From Nostoc sp. NIES-3756 (GTDB lineage Bacteria > Cyanobacteriota > Cyanobacteriia > Cyanobacteriales > Nostocaceae): a stretch of DNA of 64,000 bases. The stretch spans positions 4,250,501 through 4,314,500 of the forward strand of contig NZ_AP017295.1 in NCBI RefSeq assembly GCF_001548375.1. The letters run 5' to 3'. The notes beneath the pieces were generated by a model. That model did not search any database and was not told the origin of the DNA. It saw only the letters and a program-made list of their open reading frames with translations. Shown in pieces: positions 8,359-16,377 of this stretch. Both the position numbers and the translations under genes were made by a program. How positions within the stretch are numbered: the first letter of the stretch is position 1; every line of letters starts with the position of its first letter.

Positions 8359-9052
8359 AAGCTACTCCAACAGGTAAATAAGTTTTATTTGGTAGTTCCC
8401 AATAGTCTCCAGCCAGTTGCGCCTGACTGACTAAACTCACAGGTGGCATAACAATGCGGTTATATAACAATAGCCTGGATGATGTTGGTAAATCTAAGGG
8501 ATTTAAAGGATGCTTGCTGATATATTCTCCAGAACGCTGTTTTAAATCGGAAATTTCTGTGGCTTCAATTCGCACCTTAGCAGACCATTTTCCTAATCTA
8601 ATCCAATGGGGAATTTTGATAGTTTCACGGGCGAAAATATAAGTTTTATATTGACTACCCACTGCTAATTCTTTAGCGCGACCATAGTTAATAGGGTAAT
8701 TACGTTTTGCACCTTCACCACCAAATTGCACAGATTTACCATAATAGGCAACTTGTGCTGCTTTAAAGGTATTTACTTGATAAGACCAAACCACAGGTAG
8801 GGCAGGAAAAACATAGATTCCTGCATGGTTGAGGTGTAGCAGATTTTGCTCTTGAGTCTTATCTAAATAACTAGGCTTTTGAGCGATCGCACCCTTAAGT
8901 CGATAAGGTCTAGGAATATAAACTGCTTCAAATAAAGCATAGCTCAATGCCCAATTATGCAGATACTTTTCTGTTTCATATAAAATCCCCATTTCACGAG
9001 TCGCAAAAAATACATTATCGTGGAGGGTTAATTTGCATTCGTAAATGATCAT
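8330..9052 (-). CDS. csc1: Csc1 / Cas5d, type I-D Cascade subunit
   Basis: A 240-residue RAMP protein and the Cas5 of type I-D, which caps the 5' handle of the crRNA. The N-terminus IIYECKLTLHDNVFFATREM followed by GILYETEKYLHNWALSYAL is diagnostic for Csc1. The ATG at 9052 starts this conserved block with no residues to spare. The end overlaps cas6. The 170 bp upstream to csc2 hold hairpin repeats, so cotranscription with csc2 passes through structured sequence. Confidence 0.93.
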   Translation of the reverse strand: MIIYECKLTLHDNVFFATREMGILYETEKYLHNWALSYALFEAVYIPRPYRLKGAIAQKPSYLDKTQEQNLLHLNHAGIYVFPALPVVWSYQVNTFKAAQVAYYGKSVQFGGEGAKRNYPINYGRAKELAVGSQYKTYIFARETIKIPHWIRLGKWSAKVRIEATEISDLKQRSGEYISKHPLNPLDLPTSSRLLLYNRIVMPPVSLVSQAQLAGDYWELPNKTYLPVGVAYGCGTTITA

Positions 9053-9082
9053 GTTTGTGTTGACTGTTGACTGTTGTTAGTT

Positions 9083-9175
9083 AACCCCTCTCCAAACCTC
9101 TCTCCTTTTAGGAGAGAGGCTTTGATTTCTCCCCCTTCCCTGGTAGGGAAGGGGGCTGGGGGGTTAGGTTTCCCG
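9083..9175. repeat. hairpin repeat cluster between csc2 and csc1
   Basis: Two hairpins, CCTCTCTCCTTTTAGGAGAGAGG and a CCCCCTTCCC/GGGAAGGGGG pair, stand in the intergenic gap inside the cas operon. They belong to the same family as 5681-5800 and 21977-22082, sharing the CCCCTCTCCAAACCTCTCTCC flank. The open frame seen on the plus strand here is only repeat sequence. Confidence 0.65.
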
Positions 9176-9222
9176 TTAGCTTTTCTACACAACGAAAAAC
9201 GTCTGCCACACCCCTATACCCT

Positions 9223-10215
9223 TTATTTACCTTTGCCTTTTTTTCCGGCGATCGCACCGTAGGTTTCCGCGTAGATTTTGGTTTGCTGATACAGGTTTGT
9301 CAGTGTATCCCGCAAGCGAGTTTCATCTTGATAAATTGCTGCTACTTCTGTCAACAAACTATTTAATTGAGTCCCAGTAATTACTTGAGTTTTGCGGATT
9401 GGTTCTTGGTTGAGTAAATTAGTTACCACTTCTGTTGCTTTGTTGATTATGTCAGCAATTGGGGCATTGATATCTGGTTTTAAAGCATCATACAAAGCTT
9501 GGGTGAAATGGAGATTACTGAAGATTTCCCCATCACATACAGCAATACCAATAATATGATTTCCCATTGTGCCAGTACGTGATTCTTGTGCGCCATAACG
9601 ACGGGTTCGCATTAAGTTACCTAATACATACAAAAAGCCTTCATAAGTGGGATCGCGGAGAGTTTCTACTGTAGGGAATGTGATTTCTGGTAATACATGA
9701 TCCAACTCATTAATCGCACTCCGCATGACTCCTTGTTCGCTCATTGTTCCGCCTTCAAATGGTGCATTAAAGGTAAAACTGCGGTGTGATTGTTCGTAAG
9801 GACTGAGAGAAAAGGCTGAATCAGAGTAAACTTTAGAACGTTCCGAACCACTATCACCAATAGCAAAGCCATAAATAATACAGTCAGGACATTTTTTACA
9901 AGAATTTTCGCCGTTATATTCACAGAATTTATCTTTTTCTGTGGCATTGGCGCTAGTTAATTCTAAGGAACGTAATAATTCCCGACCACCTAAACGTTCT
10001 GGTGTAATTTGCTTACGTTTGAACATCACCAAGCGGCTGATAGCTTCTTTTGTATCTATTCCGGCTTGAGTACGTGCAGTATTGAGAACTCCATCTGTTT
10101 GAAATACTGGAAAAGATTGACTGTGACGCACCATTAAAAAGTGAACATATTTACCAGATGCTAAACGAGGGAAAGCAGAGGCAAATTCAGATTTAAGATT
10201 GTTAAGAATACTCAT
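9223..10215 (-). CDS. csc2: Csc2 / Cas7d, type I-D Cascade backbone subunit
   Basis: A 330-residue RAMP protein that polymerises along the crRNA spacer as the Cas7 backbone. LKSEFASAFPRLASGKYVHF at the N-terminus and FKRKQITPERLGGRELLR (about 66-83) are typical Csc2 blocks. Cysteines around CEYNGENSCKKCPDCIIYG (98-116) form a likely zinc site. GGTMSEQGVMRSAINELDHV follows. The ATG has a strong AAGGAGA Shine-Dalgarno 5 bp upstream, consistent with the high copy number needed for this subunit. It starts 10 bp after the cas10d stop. Confidence 0.94.
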   Translation of the reverse strand: MSILNNLKSEFASAFPRLASGKYVHFLMVRHSQSFPVFQTDGVLNTARTQAGIDTKEAISRLVMFKRKQITPERLGGRELLRSLELTSANATEKDKFCEYNGENSCKKCPDCIIYGFAIGDSGSERSKVYSDSAFSLSPYEQSHRSFTFNAPFEGGTMSEQGVMRSAINELDHVLPEITFPTVETLRDPTYEGFLYVLGNLMRTRRYGAQESRTGTMGNHIIGIAVCDGEIFSNLHFTQALYDALKPDINAPIADIINKATEVVTNLLNQEPIRKTQVITGTQLNSLLTEVAAIYQDETRLRDTLTNLYQQTKIYAETYGAIAGKKGKGK

Positions 10216-10225
10216 TTTTATCTCC

Positions 10226-10669
10226 TTATGATTGTGTTTTTTGGGTTTGTTTTTCTTGTAAAGCTAACCAACGATAAGCGAACTCAGCACCAGATTTAAT
10301 CCGGTTGCGGTTCTCTTGGAGTAAAGCGCGATCGCCTAGATAAAGTCCCATAAATAAGTCATCCACACAGGTGGTCATAAACTTATGAATTGCGGCTAAT
10401 TCCTGGGCTTTACGAGTAGAAATATCGACAGATTTATCCATTAAAAATGGTCGTTTATAAGCTTCTTGTCGTTCTATAGCATCGTTGAGTTGTCCCGCAG
10501 CTTGGAGGATAATGTCTTCTCGTTCTATCTGTTCGGGAACTGTCAATATTACTTCCAAAGCTTTGGAAAGTGGTAATAAAACTGCATGGCTAGATTCACC
10601 GACATTCACTTGATAAAATTGCCGATATTCCTCCACCAAACGGTTAATTAAATTTAATTTATCTGTCAT
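10226..10669 (-). CDS. cas11d: internal Cas11d small-subunit frame within cas10d (predicted)
   Basis: Inside the 3' end of cas10d, an in-frame ATG at 10669-10667 is preceded by AAAAGGAGA with 8 bp between GGAG and ATG. This is a better ribosome site than most real starts in the window. Translation would give a 147-residue, mainly helical protein beginning MTDKLNLINRLVEEYRQFYQ and ending with the Cas10d C-terminus. Independent translation of a Cas11d small subunit from the 3' part of cas10d is known for the Synechocystis type I-D system, so the same arrangement is inferred here. The site lies downstream of the premature TAG, so small-subunit synthesis would survive that lesion. Confidence 0.75.
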   Translation of the reverse strand: MTDKLNLINRLVEEYRQFYQVNVGESSHAVLLPLSKALEVILTVPEQIEREDIILQAAGQLNDAIERQEAYKRPFLMDKSVDISTRKAQELAAIHKFMTTCVDDLFMGLYLGDRALLQENRNRIKSGAEFAYRWLALQEKQTQKTQS

Positions 10670-11968
10670 CTCTTTATCTCCTTTTATCCAGATTTGGGCA
10701 TATTTCCAAATACGTTTGACATCTTCTTGAGTTGGTTCTCGTTTACTTTCGCGGAATCCTTCATTGGCGATCGCAAATACATTTAATACATCGGTAACTA
10801 AATCTCTGGCTGTACCATTCAAGGCTTGCCAACGTGCGTCCGGTGGGGAACTGCGATATTCTAAATGGATACTGTAAGTTGTCAGGAGTCGTTCTAATGC
10901 TGGTGATAACTCCTGTAATCTTAAGTTCGGACTTATACCTAACATTTGCCAAAATCCGGCGGGGCCATCTAGTTTAGACGACTCCACAAACTCTTGATCG
11001 CTGGCGTAAAGTGGGTCTGGGCTGCTAGTAGCAACGACTTTCACGCCCAGAAGTATAGGCAAAGCCAAGGCTAAAAAACTTGGTTCCACCCAAGCATCTG
11101 TAGTGGTTTTCCCCCTTGTAGTTGTATAAGTCATTGCCATAAATGGCAAGTCTGTGTGCGAGTAACTATCCCCATATCTGCCGGCTTCGGCTTCGTCCTC
11201 ATCTCGCCAAGGTAAAGTTTGCAGTCCGCTATACTGCATCCCCCCATCTAACCAATGTTTGCGGACTTCCCACAGGTTGACACGTTTGAGTTCCTTCACC
11301 AGTCGCCGCACGGCTACCGCAACTTGGGGTGAGTAGACGTAAGCCGGGAAAATGTATAAGAATACAGGCTGTTGTTCTTCTAGTTTTCCTGATGCACCAG
11401 TCCAGAAAGCTTGACGCATCAGCATTTCTAAAGACCATATTTTGGAAATACCGCGTTTGATACGTCCGCCTCCCAAGGCATTTTTGTTGCTGTATTGTTG
11501 CGGCTTGAACAGGACAACGGCATCTAGTTGATCCTCAGCATCAGGATCACCCGCACTTAAAGAACAAATGGGTTGATTATTGACTTTTGCCAAAGAATAT
11601 GTGTTAAGTTCATTCTCAAACTGGGTTGGTTGGTGAGTAGATGGGTAAACCTCCAAATATTGAGCTAAATAGTTGATAAAAGCTTCATGGGTAGGGCTGC
11701 TGGTTTCTTTGAGTAGGTGATTTTGTTCCGCCCAAGTAGCGAGGCGATCGCTTAATTCTCTTAAAAACTCTTCTACCTGTGTGTCAGATAAGGTTGCATG
11801 AGATGCTATGTAATGGGCTGCGGCTTGATACCAACCATAATTTACACCCCCAGATTGCACCTGTGTTTGTTCAGGAGTGATTTGATTCTGCAATTCCAAA
11901 GCTGACAGCATCCAAGGTATGTAGTCTTGACTACCTTCAAAAAATTCTCTCTGTGCCAAGATAATCAA
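10226..11968 (-). CDS. cas10d: Cas10d (Csc3), C-terminal 580 codons after an in-frame TAG
   Basis: This is the large-subunit body of type I-D Cascade: the degenerate palm-like part and the helical C-terminus that recognise the PAM and contact target DNA. The frame continues directly from the upstream HD half; only the TAG at 11971-11969 separates them. A TTG follows the stop immediately, but no Shine-Dalgarno precedes it. The next ATG (codon 20) lacks one too, so separate translation would need coupling or readthrough. No cyclase-type GGDD motif is seen, as expected for Cas10d. The joined length of 981 residues matches intact family members, which suggests a single recent nonsense change or natural readthrough. 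Confidence 0.88.
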   Translation of the reverse strand: MIILAQREFFEGSQDYIPWMLSALELQNQITPEQTQVQSGGVNYGWYQAAAHYIASHATLSDTQVEEFLRELSDRLATWAEQNHLLKETSSPTHEAFINYLAQYLEVYPSTHQPTQFENELNTYSLAKVNNQPICSLSAGDPDAEDQLDAVVLFKPQQYSNKNALGGGRIKRGISKIWSLEMLMRQAFWTGASGKLEEQQPVFLYIFPAYVYSPQVAVAVRRLVKELKRVNLWEVRKHWLDGGMQYSGLQTLPWRDEDEAEAGRYGDSYSHTDLPFMAMTYTTTRGKTTTDAWVEPSFLALALPILLGVKVVATSSPDPLYASDQEFVESSKLDGPAGFWQMLGISPNLRLQELSPALERLLTTYSIHLEYRSSPPDARWQALNGTARDLVTDVLNVFAIANEGFRESKREPTQEDVKRIWKYAQIWIKGDKEMTDKLNLINRLVEEYRQFYQVNVGESSHAVLLPLSKALEVILTVPEQIEREDIILQAAGQLNDAIERQEAYKRPFLMDKSVDISTRKAQELAAIHKFMTTCVDDLFMGLYLGDRALLQENRNRIKSGAEFAYRWLALQEKQTQKTQS

Positions 11969-11971
11969 CTA
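11969..11971 (-). other. in-frame amber codon splitting cas10d
   Basis: The reading frame around this site is ADRLA-TAG-LIILAQREFF. Frame is kept on both sides, so a single base change (for example CAG to TAG) explains the split. No indel, repeat or insertion is present at the site. Confidence 0.85.
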
Positions 11972-13171
11972 AGCTAATCTATCAGCGCGGATATCTGCAC
12001 CTTGTAATAAAAATGTTTTCTGTGCATCCGTTAGCTGTAACTTCTCTAAACGCTTGGGTGTGGCTGGAGATTTAATATTGGCGACTTTGATTTGTACCAC
12101 GCTGGGAAGTAGGCGAATCAAGTCAGCCGGGGTGAATAATTCTAATGTTTGGGGAGCGATTTTCATCCCCTTCCCATCGCGGACAAATCCCACATCACCG
12201 CTTTGGAAATATTGTACTAGTCCTGGTTTATCTCCATCCCCCCTAATCAAACTGTCCCAAACAGCCGTTTGGATATCTGCTAAGTCAGGGGTGACTAAAT
12301 TAGTGGGGGCGAGATATACTGCACCTTGAGCAAAATAAAGAATCGGTTCCCATGCAAGTTTACGGGCGAAACTGACGACGGCGTTATGAATTTGGTTGGT
12401 AACTAAACCGCGACAATCTCGCAAACGATGGTAAACCAATTTTTTGCGGATACTGAGTAAGTCTAGATGATCTCGCAAGCGATCGCCTTTTGTTGTTGTG
12501 ACAATCTCTGCGGGGTCGCCCATATGAACCGCCACATCTCCAAAGGCTAACAGGTGGCGGAGGATATCGTTTAAGCGACTCACATCTATAGTGAATTGGC
12601 GATTATCGTTTTCCCAGTTGGAAAGAATTGGGTTACTATCGACGTTGAATTGTGTATTTTGGGCTAAGTACGCAATTTCTAGTAAATAATCTCGCCATTC
12701 ATCCCAAAATAAAGTGAAGTCCAGTATTTCGCCCAATTCTTGGCATAAGTTGATAATTTCTTGAATTTCATGCGGTTTTGGTGGTGGTTGTTCTTCCCCT
12801 TTTCCCCGTACATATTTGTTGTAGTCGTGTAGGGTTAAGCCTAAACACAACAGGCGTTTTTCAACTTCTGGGAGTTGTAGGTGTTTGGGTAAATGGGTGC
12901 TGAGGTTCCATGCTGTTAATAGTCCGTTGAGGACGTGAACTAAGAGGCTTTGGTCTGGTTTCGCAGCATAGCGTTTAGCGTTTTGGTCAGCAAAGCGATC
13001 GCCTTGTTTAGTGAGTGTCTGATGATGGGTTTGTTCTGAACCTCCCATTGCGGTAATCAGTCCAAATTCTCTTTCCATTGCTGGTAGGGTTGTTTGGATG
13101 AAGGTCTGTAGGATGGGGTCGGTGTCGGATGGGAGGGTTTCTATGAGTAGGGTTTGTAGTAGTGTGGGCAT
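11969..13171 (-). CDS. cas10d: Cas10d (Csc3), N-terminal HD-nuclease half, ends at in-frame TAG
   Basis: The first 400 codons of the type I-D large subunit. The HD nuclease motif is LGLTLHDYNKYVRG, with His115-Asp116. LLVHVLNGL (His79) supplies an upstream ligand, and GDVAVHMGD a later one. In type I-D the nuclease HD domain belongs to Cas10d, not to the helicase Cas3d, and that division is visible here. The ATG at 13171 lies 10 bp after cas3d. If the TAG is obeyed, the HD part would be made as a free protein and interference would probably be weakened or lost. If read through, a normal 981-residue Cas10d results. Confidence 0.9.
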   Translation of the reverse strand: MPTLLQTLLIETLPSDTDPILQTFIQTTLPAMEREFGLITAMGGSEQTHHQTLTKQGDRFADQNAKRYAAKPDQSLLVHVLNGLLTAWNLSTHLPKHLQLPEVEKRLLCLGLTLHDYNKYVRGKGEEQPPPKPHEIQEIINLCQELGEILDFTLFWDEWRDYLLEIAYLAQNTQFNVDSNPILSNWENDNRQFTIDVSRLNDILRHLLAFGDVAVHMGDPAEIVTTTKGDRLRDHLDLLSIRKKLVYHRLRDCRGLVTNQIHNAVVSFARKLAWEPILYFAQGAVYLAPTNLVTPDLADIQTAVWDSLIRGDGDKPGLVQYFQSGDVGFVRDGKGMKIAPQTLELFTPADLIRLLPSVVQIKVANIKSPATPKRLEKLQLTDAQKTFLLQGADIRADRLA

Positions 13172-13181
13172 AGATGGGGGT

Positions 13182-15311
13182 TTAGAAGATGTAGGCTTGG
13201 GAGCGATCGCATTTGGGGATTCGCCATTTGAGGGCTTCTAGGAGGAGTGCATCTTGGTTGAAGGCGCAGGCGTAAGTTTGTTCGTCAGCGTCTCGTAGTC
13301 GGTAGAGTCCGAAGGTGGGGTTGAGGTGTAGGGCGCGGCTAACATCCCAGTGGCTATTGTCTGGAGTGCGGTTGACTTGGACTAGGAATGTGAGGAGTTT
13401 TTGTTTACGCAGACAGCGAGTTACTTCTGCTTGGGGGTGTCCGGCGATGCTGAGTTTGTCGATGAGGGAAAGGGTGCATTGCTTTCGTCGGAGTTCATCT
13501 GTACCGCGATCGCATTCCAAGGTTATCTGGAATCGTTCATCCGACCAGCGTTGAATTTTTAAGTAGACTTGAATATATTTTTCGGGAAATTCTGTAGGTG
13601 GGTGGTTGGCTTGTTGGGCTGCTTGCAGAAATTCTTCTCTGTTAATGATTTCGACTTCCGCATAGGGTAGCAGTCTGAGTAAATCGTAGGTGTAGAAGCG
13701 TCCTTCATCCCAGACGGCTGCTTGCAAATCGGAACCACCACGAAATCTTAAGAGTTCTTCTTGTACAGCTTCACCTACTTTGGTTGGCTCGTTTCCTAAC
13801 GTAAACCAATGTCCGCGTTTTTTATCTAATTGTTCACCATAAACCAGCCGCAAATCTTCGGACATACTAGCTTGTAGCTGCTGCATCACCCCTTCTTTTT
13901 TGGGACTCAAGCTAATTAACATTCCTTGGGCTTGGAGTGCGCCCCAATACTCACGGTATTTTTCAAACTCTTTGGGTGCATCGAAGGCTTCGGTAATGAT
14001 GTCGCGGAATTGTAGGCGATCGCATTCTTCAATTCCTGTTAACCTTTCTTTTAAACGTGCCATAATCCAAGGACTACGACTAGGTAACAAGACAAATGCT
14101 TGATAAGCCGAAAACCCAGCATGGCGACCGAGACGACCCAAGCGTTGGATAAAAGTAGCAGAATCACTCGCCTCAAAAATTAGCAGATGAATCTTAAAAT
14201 CCACACCCACATCAACCGCAGAAGTTCCTACCACCAGCACAGGTTGAGAAGCGGCTTCTAAATCTGCTTGAGTTACCGCCCTTTCTTGACGGTCAATTCT
14301 TCCGCTAACTTCCCTAACAATCACATCAGGAAGTAAACTTTGCAGTTGACGCACAGCACGACTCACCAGCGCCACAGAGTTGAGAATAATTAACCCTCGT
14401 CCTTTTCCCTCTGCTTGTAAAAGAGTGCGGATATTTTCGGCTTCTTTCGTCAGCCAAGTCAAAGAGTCAGTATCTTGGTCTAACTGCACAAATTCCAGGT
14501 TAACAGATTGGCATATTTGCCGAAACCCAGACTGAGGTTGACTAGTATCATTTCCTGAAACCTCCTTCACCTTAAAACCCGCCGTTCTGAGAATCTTCAT
14601 AAACTCAGGCTTGGGAGTAGCAGAAGTAAACAAAAACCGCAGAGGACGCTTTTTTGGGCGATTATGACGAATTAACAGCATACTGTTGAGAATTGCGGCT
14701 TCTTGATGCACACCAAAAATATGAAACTCATCAGCAATGTATAAATTAATGTTAATAGCCAAAGGAATCAGCAACTCCGTTCGACCATAGGCGGGGTTGA
14801 AATAGCGTAGATGTGTGATTAAATGGAAAATGTCGGGATTAGTCAAGATAACGTATTTCTGCTTAAATGTCAGCAGTAATTCCTTGAATTTATTACCCTT
14901 CTGGGCTAACTCTACTCGCCGCGCTAACTCTGCCCCGTAGAGAGTATCAATCAAAGTGAGTCCTTCTGGATTAAAATATTCGTGGTAGCGAAAAACTTGC
15001 TTTTGTTGGTCTGTCACCAATTCAATAGTTGGGTACAGTCCCAGCACACGCAACCAAGGATTGAGTAATGCAGCCAGATAAGCTGCTAAAGATTTACCAT
15101 CACCTGTAGCTGAAGTATTGAATATGACTTCACATTCTCCATCGAGAATTGCTGCATAAGTTTCTGCTTGATGAGAAGATAGAGGACAGTTAGAGCCTTC
15201 CCCAAAGTCCGGCGCTTGCTTTTTTACTTGGCAAACCTGCGTACAACCAAGAGGACAAGCCCCAACTCCCGGATTTAGTTGGGAATACAGGGGTAGTAAT
15301 TTGATTTTCAC
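13182..15311 (-). CDS. cas3d: Cas3d, type I-D helicase (Cas3 prime without HD domain)
   Basis: A 709-residue SF2 helicase that unwinds target DNA after Cascade binding. Walker A is TSATGDGKS (66-74), motif II DEFH (194-197), motif III TSATPKP (229-235), then GTSAVDVGVDF (362-372) and motif VI QRLGRLGRH (389-397). No HD nuclease domain is fused, as expected for I-D. The first 45 residues hold four cysteines (C19, C23, C27, C42) in a zinc-finger-like spacing. The GTG at 15311 is the only start that keeps this N-terminus. It heads the cas operon, and its start is about 50 bp from the divergent WYL regulator. Confidence 0.92.
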   Translation of the reverse strand: MKIKLLPLYSQLNPGVGACPLGCTQVCQVKKQAPDFGEGSNCPLSSHQAETYAAILDGECEVIFNTSATGDGKSLAAYLAALLNPWLRVLGLYPTIELVTDQQKQVFRYHEYFNPEGLTLIDTLYGAELARRVELAQKGNKFKELLLTFKQKYVILTNPDIFHLITHLRYFNPAYGRTELLIPLAININLYIADEFHIFGVHQEAAILNSMLLIRHNRPKKRPLRFLFTSATPKPEFMKILRTAGFKVKEVSGNDTSQPQSGFRQICQSVNLEFVQLDQDTDSLTWLTKEAENIRTLLQAEGKGRGLIILNSVALVSRAVRQLQSLLPDVIVREVSGRIDRQERAVTQADLEAASQPVLVVGTSAVDVGVDFKIHLLIFEASDSATFIQRLGRLGRHAGFSAYQAFVLLPSRSPWIMARLKERLTGIEECDRLQFRDIITEAFDAPKEFEKYREYWGALQAQGMLISLSPKKEGVMQQLQASMSEDLRLVYGEQLDKKRGHWFTLGNEPTKVGEAVQEELLRFRGGSDLQAAVWDEGRFYTYDLLRLLPYAEVEIINREEFLQAAQQANHPPTEFPEKYIQVYLKIQRWSDERFQITLECDRGTDELRRKQCTLSLIDKLSIAGHPQAEVTRCLRKQKLLTFLVQVNRTPDNSHWDVSRALHLNPTFGLYRLRDADEQTYACAFNQDALLLEALKWRIPKCDRSQAYIF

Positions 15312-15362
15312 GTTAAGCTTGTGGTCTTAGTTTTCACAAGTTTAATACATAGAAAAATAGAG

Positions 15363-16307
15363 ATGGTATCAAAAAATGATGTTAACTCTAATCAATTGGG
15401 GTTTTCATTAGAAATACTGAAACTACTGGCACAAAAACTACACAAGAAAGCAGAATTGAGCATTGCATTAGGCGATCGCGGTTTCGAGTCGGGAGACTTA
15501 TCCCAGAAAATCGTGCGTACAATAGGTAAACTAAGGGACTGCGGTTTTGAAATCAACAGCGCACCTAATCGTCCTTATGAGTTGGTAGAATCAGCCTTTC
15601 CCGTCATCCTGTCAGCAGAACAACGACAAGCTTTAGCAATGGCGGCTGATTTACTTGCAGATATGGGTTTCTCTGCACAAGCCAGCCAAATTTATCGCAT
15701 TGGCAACTTCAGCAATATTACTTCCAATCTCGCCGCAGACTTTCATCCCCCTGCTGACTATAGTGAAGATAATTTAGATGAGATTTTGCGTCAGATACAA
15801 CAACGCCTACAACAAAAACGCCGTTTCGTAATTTGGTATCGTAACGCTAAGGGCGATGAAAGACACTGGGATCTAGATAAATCAGAATTAAGATTACATA
15901 ATGGGACATTGTATTTATTTGCCTTAGTTCCCGATTGGTATAGCTGGAATATTCCCACTAAACCCAATGTTGAACAAAACTCAGCTTTTAGAGTAGATCG
16001 AATCACCCGAATTGGTGCAGCTTCTCATACACCTTGGACTTATACTAAATTCCCCACTATAGATATAACTTACCGATTGACAGGCGCTTTAGCCACATAC
16101 AAACCCCGCCGTCCTCATGAGCAAATCATTTCCTCATCAGACAACACAGACTATATTGATATTGTGACCGAAGAAGACTGTTTATTTTGGTTTCATCAAA
16201 GAGTATTACAATACGGTGCAAGTGCGACTGTTTTAAATCCCCCTTGGATTGCCCAAAAAGTTAAAGATACTCTTAAAAAAGCTTATGAGAACTACTCGGT
16301 TGAATGA
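15363..16307 (+). CDS. WYL-domain transcriptional regulator divergent from the cas operon
   Basis: A DNA-binding regulator of about 314 residues. The N-terminal part (about 1-90) looks like a winged helix. LSAEQRQALAMAADLLADMG leads into the WYL domain, whose core is RRFVIWYRNAKGDERHWDLD, ALVPDWYSW and FRVDRITRIG (about 150-225). In Synechocystis a WYL protein (Sll7009) in the same divergent position represses the type I-D system, so that role is inferred here. I chose the ATG at 15363; a GTG at 15321 would add 14 residues and collide with cas3d. The shared intergenic space is about 50 bp and must hold both promoters. Confidence 0.85.
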   Translation: MVSKNDVNSNQLGFSLEILKLLAQKLHKKAELSIALGDRGFESGDLSQKIVRTIGKLRDCGFEINSAPNRPYELVESAFPVILSAEQRQALAMAADLLADMGFSAQASQIYRIGNFSNITSNLAADFHPPADYSEDNLDEILRQIQQRLQQKRRFVIWYRNAKGDERHWDLDKSELRLHNGTLYLFALVPDWYSWNIPTKPNVEQNSAFRVDRITRIGAASHTPWTYTKFPTIDITYRLTGALATYKPRRPHEQIISSSDNTDYIDIVTEEDCLFWFHQRVLQYGASATVLNPPWIAQKVKDTLKKAYENYSVE

Positions 16308-16377
16308 AATAAGTCAATATTTATAAATCAACACTTTGTCTATATATCTATTTTGTAACAGACAAATTTTTAATATC

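Noticed and set aside
11969-11971. Programmed frameshift as explanation of the cas10d split
   Set aside because: Both halves are in the same frame, so no shift is needed; only the stop codon itself has to be explained.
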